A stretch of DNA of 50,365 nucleotides from Streptomyces hayashii (GTDB taxonomy: Bacteria > Actinomycetota > Actinomycetes > Streptomycetales > Streptomycetaceae). The stretch's first letter is position 1. The number at the start of each line of letters is the position of its first letter. Positions 8,401-15,088 of the stretch are shown in pieces. Under the pieces are notes generated by a model. It ran no database searches, had not been told where the DNA came from, and was given only the letters and a program-made list of their open reading frames with translations. The stretch spans positions 1-50,365 of the forward strand of contig NZ_JAHHIU010000097.1 of NCBI RefSeq assembly GCF_024539815.1. Reading direction: 5' to 3'. Made by a program: the position numbers and the translations under genes.

Positions 8401-10341
8401 TCAGTGCTTCTTGTACGACTCCACGTAGCCGTTCGTGGGCGTGCCCACGCCGGTGACGTCGTCGTAACCCTTCACGGCGGACAGCGAGCTGTCCTTGCCG
8501 AGGCTGCGCACGGAGGTCAGCAGACCACCGGTCGCGTCGATGCTGTTGGCGAAGTCGACGCGCGCGACCGCGAGCCCGGACCCGGTCGGGTTGTCCGTGA
8601 CGTCGTGGTAGACCCGCGACCCGAACTTGGAGTAGATCGACGGGTTGGCGAAACCGATCGCCACGCCGCCGTGCGCCTCCTGGGCCAGAGCCTGCACGGC
8701 CGCGATGACCGGCGCCGCCAGCGAGGTGCCGCCGATGCGGTACTCGCTGTACTGCTGGGTCCCGTCCGGGAAGGTCTGGGTCTGGCCGACCTTGAAGCCG
8801 GTGTTCGGGTCGGCGATCGCCGCGATGTCCGGGACGACGCGGTTGCCGGCGGCGTTGTTGGCCGTGGCGAGCGCGTTCGGGACGACGCCCTTCTGGTAGT
8901 ACGGCTGGGCGACCGTCTTGCTGGTGCCGCCGCCCGCGCCCGAGGTGAACGCGCCCGGGAAGCCCGTCCAGCTCTTGCCGTCGGCCGACAGCGACGCCTT
9001 CTCGGTGCCCCAGCCGGTCTCCCACAGGTACTTGTCGTTCTTGCCGACCGCCAGCGAGGTGCCGCCGACCGCCGTCACCCACGCCGAGTTGGCCGGGGTG
9101 TCGACCTGCTTCGTGCCGGTGTTGGCGACCTCGTCGCCGTTGTCGCCGGAGGAGAAGTAGAAACCGATCCCCTCGACCGCGCCGAACTGGAAGACCTGGT
9201 CGTAAGCGGCCGCCAGGTCCGGCGTCTGGTTGGCCTCGATGTCGCCCCACGAGTTGGAGACGATGTCGGCCAGGTGGTTGTCGACGACCTTGCTGAGCGA
9301 GTCGAGCAGGTCGTCGTCGAAGCAGGACGCGGCGCCCACGTACGTGACGTTCGCGGCCGGCGCGACCGCGTGCACGGCCTCGACGTCGAGGGTCTCCTCG
9401 CCGTACCAGCCGGCCGCCCCGCACTCCTCGGTCTTCGTGTAGTTCGCCGGCAGGACCTGGCGCAGCTGCCCGGTCTTCCAGGACGCGTCGCCGTGCGCCT
9501 TCGCGTACGTCGCCGCGTCGAAGGCGATGGTCGGCGAGGCGAAGGCGTCGGTGATGGCGACGCGCACGCCCTTGCCGGTGAACTTCCCGGCCCCGTAGGC
9601 GGACCGCAACTGCTTGCCGGTGTACCCCTGCACGGCGTACGGGATCTTCTTGCCGTAGGCCGACGGGAGGCTGCTCGCGGTCTTGGAGCCGTAGTACGAG
9701 GAGAACGGCCCGGCGTTCTTGAACACCGCGTCCGGCGGGGGCAGCTGGTCCTTGGAGGCGGCCTTGTGCGGCGCGTTGTCCAGACCGGTGACGGTCAGGA
9801 CGGCGCCGTCCAGGCTCGCGGGAGCCGTCGCGCTCTTCGCCGGTGCGCGGTAGGTCTTGGACCCCTTGGCGAAGTTGTGCAGCTGGGTGCCGAACGCCTT
9901 CTCGGCGGCGGCTACGTCACCGCTGACGGAGACGTAGTGGCGGCTGGTGCCGGTCACCTTCAGACCGGCCGCCGTGAGCCACGACTTGACCGCCGCGACC
10001 TGGGCCTCGGTCGCCCCGAAGCGGGCCTGCGCCTGGTCGGCGGAGAGGTACTTGCCGTAGGCGGCGGAGCTCGGGTCGGAGACCGACTTCGCGTACTGCG
10101 CGAGGCCGGCCGCGTCGCGTCCGGCGAGGTAGACGCGAGCGGAGACCTGGGCGCTGTCCGCGGTCGCGCCCTTGTCCGCCTTGGCCGTGGCCCACGCGGG
10201 CTTGGTCCCGGCGAGCGTGTCACGGGCCGGGCTGTCCGCGGCGTGCGCCGCGGGTATGCCGAGCGCCAGCGCGCCGGCGATCATGGGCAGTGTCGCCGCC
10301 ATGCTCGCTCCGGCGCGCAGCGTGGCGCGATTGGATCTCAT
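8401..10341 (-). CDS. Secreted S53-family (sedolisin/kumamolisin-type) serine-carboxyl protease precursor
   Basis: A 646-residue exported protease zymogen. A signal peptide covers about residues 1-34, with probable cleavage after AAHA. A pro-kumamolisin activation domain follows (about 40-200), then the catalytic domain. The S53 residues are all present: Glu315 and Asp319 in EETLD, the oxyanion Asp400 in SSGDNGDE, and the nucleophile Ser540 in GGTSLAAP. Family members act at acidic pH or as tripeptidyl peptidases outside the cell; which applies here cannot be told. AGGGGG lies 4-5 nt before the ATG. It is flanked by its own terminator and is separate from the upstream DUF305 gene, which points to independent control. 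Confidence 0.93.
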   Translation of the reverse strand: MRSNRATLRAGASMAATLPMIAGALALGIPAAHAADSPARDTLAGTKPAWATAKADKGATADSAQVSARVYLAGRDAAGLAQYAKSVSDPSSAAYGKYLSADQAQARFGATEAQVAAVKSWLTAAGLKVTGTSRHYVSVSGDVAAAEKAFGTQLHNFAKGSKTYRAPAKSATAPASLDGAVLTVTGLDNAPHKAASKDQLPPPDAVFKNAGPFSSYYGSKTASSLPSAYGKKIPYAVQGYTGKQLRSAYGAGKFTGKGVRVAITDAFASPTIAFDAATYAKAHGDASWKTGQLRQVLPANYTKTEECGAAGWYGEETLDVEAVHAVAPAANVTYVGAASCFDDDLLDSLSKVVDNHLADIVSNSWGDIEANQTPDLAAAYDQVFQFGAVEGIGFYFSSGDNGDEVANTGTKQVDTPANSAWVTAVGGTSLAVGKNDKYLWETGWGTEKASLSADGKSWTGFPGAFTSGAGGGTSKTVAQPYYQKGVVPNALATANNAAGNRVVPDIAAIADPNTGFKVGQTQTFPDGTQQYSEYRIGGTSLAAPVIAAVQALAQEAHGGVAIGFANPSIYSKFGSRVYHDVTDNPTGSGLAVARVDFANSIDATGGLLTSVRSLGKDSSLSAVKGYDDVTGVGTPTNGYVESYKKH

Positions 10342-10366
10342 AGGACCCCCTGTATGTGGTTCGACG

Positions 10367-10381
10367 CGAGTGGATCACTCG
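10367..10381. promoter_or_regulatory. Short palindrome upstream of the S53 protease gene
   Basis: CGAGTG (10367-10372), GAT, CACTCG (10376-10381) is a perfect 6-bp inverted repeat, 26 nt before the protease start. The position suits an operator or a 5' mRNA hairpin. The regulator is unknown. A weaker hairpin (AAGCGG at 10438-10443 with CCGCTT at 10452-10457) could be the terminator of the DUF305 gene. Confidence 0.35.
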
Positions 10382-10564
10382 ACGTGCGGGCCACTCTTGC
10401 GACGAACGCTTCATGCCTGGGGAATGCGAACACCAAGAAGCGGCCAAGTGACCGCTTGCTGGGCGGATTTGACGGATACGTCCGTGAAGTCGAGGGAAAA
10501 CCCTATGAATTGGCCGAAGGGTCGCAGACGGGTTGCCAGAAGCCGGTGCCGAAGCCGGGTGCCG

Positions 10565-11179
10565 CTACGGTTTGGCCCCGCGCGCCTTCAGCATGTCCGC
10601 CATCAGGTCGATCTCCGACCGCTGGGCGTCCACCATGCCCTGCGCGAGCCGCTTCTCCACGTCCACCGTGCACTTGTGCACGCATCCCTCGGCCATGTGG
10701 ATGCCGCCCTTGTGGTGCGCGGTCATCAGCCGCAGGTAGAACACCTCGGCCGCCTTGCCGTTCAGCGTCCCGAGCTTCTTCAGCTCGGTGTCGGTGGCCA
10801 TTCCCGGCATCAGCGCGCCGTCCTCGCCGCCGCTCATGCCGGCCATGCCCATCCAGCCCATCGGCCCGTCCGACGACACCTTCGGCAGCCCCCACAGATC
10901 GAGCCAGCCGAGCAGCATGCCGCGCTGGTTGGCCTGCGTCTGCGCGATGTCGTACGCGAGCCGGCGCACCTCCGTGTCCGTCGTCCGGTCGCGCACGATG
11001 TACGACATCTCGACGGCCTGCTGGTGGTGCACCGCCATGTCGCGCGCGAACCCGGCGTCCGCGGATCCGGCCGCGGGGATCGCGGCGCTCGGCCCGCCGT
11101 CCTCGGCCACCGAGTAGGTGACGGCGCCCGCGGCGACGAGCACCCCGGCCACGGCGACCGCCACTCCCGCGTACCTCAC
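10565..11179 (-). CDS. DUF305 protein, membrane-anchored, His/Met-rich
   Basis: A 204-residue protein with one N-terminal membrane/signal segment (about residues 4-23) and an extracytoplasmic helical DUF305 domain, a ferritin-like fold. The paired-histidine motifs are MAVHHQQAVEM (His51-His52) and MTAHHKGGIHMAEG (His155-His156). A Met/Gly-rich loop (PMGWMGMAGM, about 106-115) and two Cys (CVHKC, 166-170) could bind soft metals; some DUF305 proteins are linked to copper, but function here is unproven. The GTG start at 11179 overlaps the stop codon of the DUF3105 gene as GTGA, indicating translational coupling, so the two products probably act together. Confidence 0.88.
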   Translation of the reverse strand: MRYAGVAVAVAGVLVAAGAVTYSVAEDGGPSAAIPAAGSADAGFARDMAVHHQQAVEMSYIVRDRTTDTEVRRLAYDIAQTQANQRGMLLGWLDLWGLPKVSSDGPMGWMGMAGMSGGEDGALMPGMATDTELKKLGTLNGKAAEVFYLRLMTAHHKGGIHMAEGCVHKCTVDVEKRLAQGMVDAQRSEIDLMADMLKARGAKP

Positions 11180-11856
11180 TGCGACAGACCGCCCGTGCAC
11201 GCCGCGCCGGGCTCGGGCGTCTGAGCGCCCTGCACGAACTTCTCGAAGAACGTGCCGACGTTCGCGTCGCTCGCGCTCGTCACCGTGCGCTGGTGTCCCC
11301 ACGCGGTGAGCATGATCGGGTCGGCCTGGCCGTCGTCGGGGCTCATGAACGTGTACGGCGTCTTCTCGACCTTGGCGGCCAGGGCCGCGACGTCGGCCTT
11401 GGCGGCCTTGCTGTTGTACGTCACCCAGACCGCGCCGTGCTCCAGCGAGTGCACGGCGTTCATGTCGTCGACCGCCTTGGTGTAGACGTCGCCGTCGCAG
11501 TTCATCCACACCTGGTTGTGGTCGCCGCCGACGGGCGGGACCGTCGGGTACTCGACCCTCTTGGTGACGTGCGTGCGCCCGAGCTTGCCCTTCCACGTCC
11601 TGACCCCGTCCGCCCCGGTGGTGAAGTCGCCGGAGGCCGAAGCGGACGACGACTTGGCGTCGCCGGAGGCGCTGTCGTCGTCCTCGGACTGCGACTTCAC
11701 GACGAACACCCCGCCCGCGACGAGCGCGGCGACGGCGACGAGGCTGCCCGTGATCACGAGAAACCGGTTACGCCGCTCACGGGCCAGTTCGGCCCGCCGC
11801 ATCTCCTCTATGCGCGCCTTGCGCGTGGCGCTGGTGGTCTGGCTGGCGGAACCCAT
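11176..11856 (-). CDS. DUF3105 membrane protein
   Basis: A 226-residue protein with a short basic cytosolic N-terminus (about 1-30), one membrane helix (about 32-52), a Ser/Asp-rich linker and an extracytoplasmic DUF3105 domain (about 90-220). The family pattern is present: PPVGGDHNQVWMNC and SLEHGAVWVTY, with conserved His and Cys that could be metal or redox ligands. A well-spaced AAGGAC precedes the ATG. It is first in a two-gene operon with DUF305 (4-bp overlap) and divergent from the NsrR-like regulator. The biochemical role of DUF3105 is not established. Confidence 0.88.
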   Translation of the reverse strand: MGSASQTTSATRKARIEEMRRAELARERRNRFLVITGSLVAVAALVAGGVFVVKSQSEDDDSASGDAKSSSASASGDFTTGADGVRTWKGKLGRTHVTKRVEYPTVPPVGGDHNQVWMNCDGDVYTKAVDDMNAVHSLEHGAVWVTYNSKAAKADVAALAAKVEKTPYTFMSPDDGQADPIMLTAWGHQRTVTSASDANVGTFFEKFVQGAQTPEPGAACTGGLSQ

Positions 11857-11996
11857 GAGGCCTGTCCTTCTGGGGAAAGGGGCGGGACGGTCGGGACGCT
11901 GCTGACGTACGGGTCAGCTGATCGTACGGGGGGAAGGGGGAAAGCAGGGATCTCGTGCGCCGGCCGGAGCCGTACGATCCGCAGCCCGCGCATAAT

Positions 11997-12026
11997 TTGA
12001 AGCGGAGATGCGCATTATCTACGCTT
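11997..12026 (+). promoter_or_regulatory. Leaderless promoter and candidate self-operator of the Rrf2/NsrR-like gene
   Basis: A -35 box TTGAAG (11997-12002) and a -10 box TACGCT (12020-12025) are separated by 17 nt, placing the start of transcription at about 12032, next to the ATG at 12033. The same DNA holds an imperfect inverted repeat with arms AAGCGGAGAT (12000-12009) and ATCTACGCTT (12017-12026), one mismatched pair and a 7-nt centre. It spans the whole core promoter, so binding there would repress the gene. Confidence 0.6.
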
Positions 12027-12032
12027 CGGTGC

Positions 12033-12527
12033 ATGCGGCTGTTGCGATCCACCGACCTGGCCCTGCGCGTCCTCATGCGGCTCGCGGTGACCGGCGACGA
12101 CCCGGCCGCCACCCCCACCACCCGTGACGTGGCCGCCGCCATGGACGTCCCGTACACGCACACGGCGAAGGTCGTGGCCGAGCTCCAGCACATGGGCCTG
12201 CTGGAGGCCCGCCGGGGCAGAGGCGGGGGCCTGGCGCTGACCGAACGGGGTCGCACCGCCTCCGTCGGCGCGATCGTGCGCGCCTTCGAGGGCGACGGCG
12301 ACGTCGTCGACTGCGAGGGGAGCGCCCCCTGCCCCCTGCGCTCGGCCTGCCGGCTGCGGGGCGCCCTGCGCCGGGCCCAGGAAGCGTTCTTCGCGTCCCT
12401 CGACCCGATCACGCTCGCGGACCTCGTGGCCGACCCGACGGGCCCGCTGCTGCTCGGCATCTCCCGGCCCGACCGGTTCCACGGCACCGGCGTGTCCGAG
12501 CCCGGCAGTGCCGGATCAGGGCCGTGA
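12033..12527 (+). CDS. nsrR: Rrf2-family [Fe-S] regulator, NsrR-like (nitric-oxide sensing)
   Basis: A 164-residue winged-helix regulator. The N-terminus MRLLRSTDLALRVLMRLAV and the wing EARRGRGGGLAL are typical of NsrR. Three cysteines, Cys94, Cys100 and Cys106 (VDCEGSAPC, then SAC), have the spacing used by Streptomyces NsrR to hold a [4Fe-4S] cluster that reacts with NO. The ATG at 12033 fits the family start; the frame is open further upstream but without homology. It is divergent from the DUF3105-DUF305 operon, with 176 nt between starts. No flavohaemoglobin gene (the usual NsrR target) is in view, so other Rrf2 types remain possible, although the Cys spacing argues for NsrR. Confidence 0.82.
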   Translation: MRLLRSTDLALRVLMRLAVTGDDPAATPTTRDVAAAMDVPYTHTAKVVAELQHMGLLEARRGRGGGLALTERGRTASVGAIVRAFEGDGDVVDCEGSAPCPLRSACRLRGALRRAQEAFFASLDPITLADLVADPTGPLLLGISRPDRFHGTGVSEPGSAGSGP

Positions 12528-12879
12528 TCCACGCCGGACCGGCCCCGCCGGCGATCCCGCCCGGGAGGTCGCCGGGGCGCAGCTCACGCTCCCCCCGCCG
12601 CCGGCCGACCCCGTTCGCCCCACCGCCCACGGCGTGCGATTCGGGTGGCGGGGCCGAGACGGAGGGGGTCGGGCATTACGGATGCCGGTGCGAGCAGGCA
12701 AGATGGGCTGCAGAGCAGTACATCTGCCGGACGCGAGGCGTTCAGGCCCGGGTCGCCGAGGCGATCATGGTCCGCAACGCGGATGAAACGCCGGCGTGGT
12801 GTGATGCTCAGGTGCCCGACCGCCTCTTTCGTGGGACGGGAGACAGGCGGCCTGACCAGCAAGGATGGGGAAGCGGAAG
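12528..12879. other. Gap between the Rrf2 gene and glnA2, no gene recognised
   Basis: A 352-nt stretch. It must contain the glnA2 promoter, but no convincing -35/-10 pair, palindrome or riboswitch is visible. A weak 5-bp hairpin (CCGGC at 12539-12543 with GCCGG at 12547-12551) lies just after the Rrf2 stop and could be its terminator. Reading frames here show no family resemblance. Confidence 0.5.
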
Positions 12880-14241
12880 ATGGACAAGCAGCAGGAGTTC
12901 GTGCTCCGGACGTTGGAGGAGCGCGACATCCGGTTCGTACGGCTGTGGTTCACGGACGTTCTGGGCTTCCTCAAGTCCGTCGCCGTGGCCCCCGCCGAGC
13001 TGGAGCAGGCGTTCGACGAGGGCATCGGCTTCGACGGCTCCGCGATCGAGGGCTTCGCCCGGGTCTACGAGTCCGACATGATCGCCAAGCCGGACCCGTC
13101 GACCTTCCAGGTCCTGCCCTGGCGGGCGGAGGCCCCCGGCACCGCCCGCATGTTCTGCGACATCCTCATGCCGGACGGCTCGCCCTCCTTCGCCGACCCC
13201 CGCTACGTACTCAAGCGTGCCCTCGCGCGCGCCTCCGACCTGGGCTTCACCTTCTACACCCACCCGGAGATCGAGTTCTTCCTGCTCAAGGACAAGCCGA
13301 CCGACGGCTCCCGCCCGACCCCGGCCGACAACTCCGGCTACTTCGACCACACCCCCCACAACGTCGGCATGGACTTCCGCCGCCAGGCGATCACCATGCT
13401 GGAGTCGATGGGCATCTCGGTCGAGTTCTCCCACCACGAGGGCGCCCCCGGCCAGCAGGAGATCGACCTGCGCTACGCCGACGCCCTCTCCACGGCCGAC
13501 AACATCATGACGTTCCGCCTGGTCATGAAGCAGGTCGCGCTGGAACAGGGCGTCCAGGCGACGTTCATGCCGAAGCCGTTCAGCGAGCACCCCGGCTCCG
13601 GCATGCACACCCACCTCTCCCTCTTCGAGGGCGACCGCAACGCGTTCTACGAGTCGGGCGCGGAGTACCAGCTGTCGAAGGTCGGCCGGTCGTTCATCGC
13701 CGGTCTGCTGAAGCACGCCGCCGAGATCGCCGCCGTCACCAACCAGTGGGTCAACTCCTACAAGCGCATCTGGGGCGGCTCCGAGCGCACCGCGGGCGCC
13801 GGCGGCGAGGCCCCCTCGTACATCTGCTGGGGCCACAACAACCGCTCCGCCCTGGTCCGCGTGCCGATGTACAAGCCCGGCAAGACCGGCTCGGCGCGCA
13901 TCGAGGTCCGTTCCATCGACTCCGGCGCCAACCCGTACCTGGCCTACGCCATGCTGCTCGCCGCCGGCCTCAAGGGCGTCGAGGAGGGTTACGAGCTCCC
14001 GCCGGGCGCCGAGGACGACGTCTGGGCCCTCTCGGACGCCGAACGCCGCGCGATGGGCATCGAGCCCCTCCCGCAGAACCTGGGCGAGGCCCTGACCCTG
14101 ATGGAACGCAGCGACCTGGTCGCGGAAACCCTCGGTGAGCACGTCTTCGACTTCTTCCTGCGCAACAAGAAGCAGGAGTGGGAGGAGTACCGCTCCGAGG
14201 TCACCGCCTTCGAGCTGCGGAAGAACCTGCCGGTGCTGTAG
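12880..14241 (+). CDS. glnA2: Glutamine-synthetase-like gamma-glutamyl ligase, GlnA2 type
   Basis: A 453-residue GS-I-fold enzyme, nearly identical in pattern to what I recall of Streptomyces GlnA2, which is reported as a gamma-glutamylpolyamine synthetase rather than a true glutamine synthetase. The beta-grasp N-terminus (FVRLWFTDVLGFLKSVAV, then GFDGSAIEGF) and catalytic domain (THPEIEFFLL, GSGMHTHLSL, ICWGHNNRSALVRVP, ARIEVRSIDSGANPYL) are intact. The loop that carries the adenylylation tyrosine in GlnA (NLYxLP) reads DDVWALSDAERR here, so the modified Tyr is absent. The ATG at 12880 is chosen (MDKQQEFV, GGGGAAG upstream); an ATG at 12865 would add five residues. A strong terminator follows. 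Confidence 0.93.
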   Translation: MDKQQEFVLRTLEERDIRFVRLWFTDVLGFLKSVAVAPAELEQAFDEGIGFDGSAIEGFARVYESDMIAKPDPSTFQVLPWRAEAPGTARMFCDILMPDGSPSFADPRYVLKRALARASDLGFTFYTHPEIEFFLLKDKPTDGSRPTPADNSGYFDHTPHNVGMDFRRQAITMLESMGISVEFSHHEGAPGQQEIDLRYADALSTADNIMTFRLVMKQVALEQGVQATFMPKPFSEHPGSGMHTHLSLFEGDRNAFYESGAEYQLSKVGRSFIAGLLKHAAEIAAVTNQWVNSYKRIWGGSERTAGAGGEAPSYICWGHNNRSALVRVPMYKPGKTGSARIEVRSIDSGANPYLAYAMLLAAGLKGVEEGYELPPGAEDDVWALSDAERRAMGIEPLPQNLGEALTLMERSDLVAETLGEHVFDFFLRNKKQEWEEYRSEVTAFELRKNLPVL

Positions 14242-14277
14242 GGGCAGGCCGGGGCGGGTTTCCCGCTGCGACGACAC

Positions 14278-14310
14278 GAGGGGCCGGCGGTCGTGGACCG
14301 CCGGCCCCTC
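14278..14310 (+). terminator. Strong terminator after glnA2
   Basis: A perfect 15-bp stem, GAGGGGCCGGCGGTC (14278-14292) with GACCGCCGGCCCCTC (14296-14310), and a 3-nt loop, 36 nt after the glnA2 stop. It can also serve the convergent VOC gene. The rest of the gap to 14477 shows nothing clear. Confidence 0.88.
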
Positions 14311-14477
14311 CGCCTGTCACCGACCCCGGGCCGTCCGCGGGCCGCCCGGCCTCCCGAACGGGCCCCGGGCGGGCTTGCGGGCTGCCCGCCGTCCTCCGGC
14401 CCCGGGCGTCGCCGCTGCGCATGAGGTGCGTGCGGACACGCAGCGTGAAGCCCGGCCGTCGTCGTTCGAGGTGAGGG

Positions 14478-14912
14478 TCAGTCGGTGGTCTGGTTCGCCA
14501 GGAGTTCGTGCAGCGGCTCCGTCGCGCGGCGGCGGTACTCCTGGATCGCCCACCCGTTGCCGTCCGGGTCCTTGAAGTACAGGAAGGTGCCCCCGTCCCG
14601 CGGTGCGAGCTGATGGGGCTCGCTGACCTCCACGCCCCGGGCGGTCAGTTCCTCGTACGCCGCCTTCGCGTCGGTCACGCACAGCTGCATGCCGTGGTAC
14701 GTGCCCGGCTGCGGCGCGCCCGTCGGGACCTGGAGCCCGTCCACCAGGGCGATCGAACAGCCCGAGCCGGGCGGGGTGAGCTGCACGATCCGTACGCCCT
14801 CCATCACCTCCGCGTCGATGTCGAGGTGGAATCCGACCTTGTCGCGGTAGAACTCCTTGGCCCGGTCCACGTCCGAAACCGGCAGCAGGATCACTTCGAG
14901 CGACATGTTCAT
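14478..14912 (-). CDS. VOC (glyoxalase/bleomycin-resistance/dioxygenase) superfamily protein
   Basis: A 144-residue cytosolic protein with two beta-alpha-beta-beta-beta modules: SLEVILLPVSDVDRAKEFYRD at the start of the first and GMQLCVTDAKAAYEEL at the start of the second. The C-terminal FLYFKDPDGNGWAIQE is the usual VOC ending, with a metal-ligand-type Glu. The class includes isomerases, dioxygenases and drug-binding proteins; the substrate cannot be read. The ATG at 14912 has AAGGGGAG 5 nt upstream. It sits between glnA2 and glnE on the opposite strand, and nothing ties it to nitrogen metabolism. Confidence 0.87.
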   Translation of the reverse strand: MNMSLEVILLPVSDVDRAKEFYRDKVGFHLDIDAEVMEGVRIVQLTPPGSGCSIALVDGLQVPTGAPQPGTYHGMQLCVTDAKAAYEELTARGVEVSEPHQLAPRDGGTFLYFKDPDGNGWAIQEYRRRATEPLHELLANQTTD

Positions 14913-15088
14913 GAATGCTCCCCTTGTCCGTCTCCTGGTCTTGCCACGCCGTCCCCACGCACAGGGCGCCCCGCGGAAGAGGCCCGGCACGCCCTCGTCC
15001 ACAGAACCGGAAGCCGGCCCGCAGCGCCAGGCAGACGTGCGGGTTACGCTCGACTGCGGACGAGCTTGATCGCAGGAGGAGGCCGGGG

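Noticed and set aside
8404..11121. A long plus-strand open frame across the S53 and DUF305 region
   Set aside because: It is antisense to two well-supported genes and has no domain pattern.
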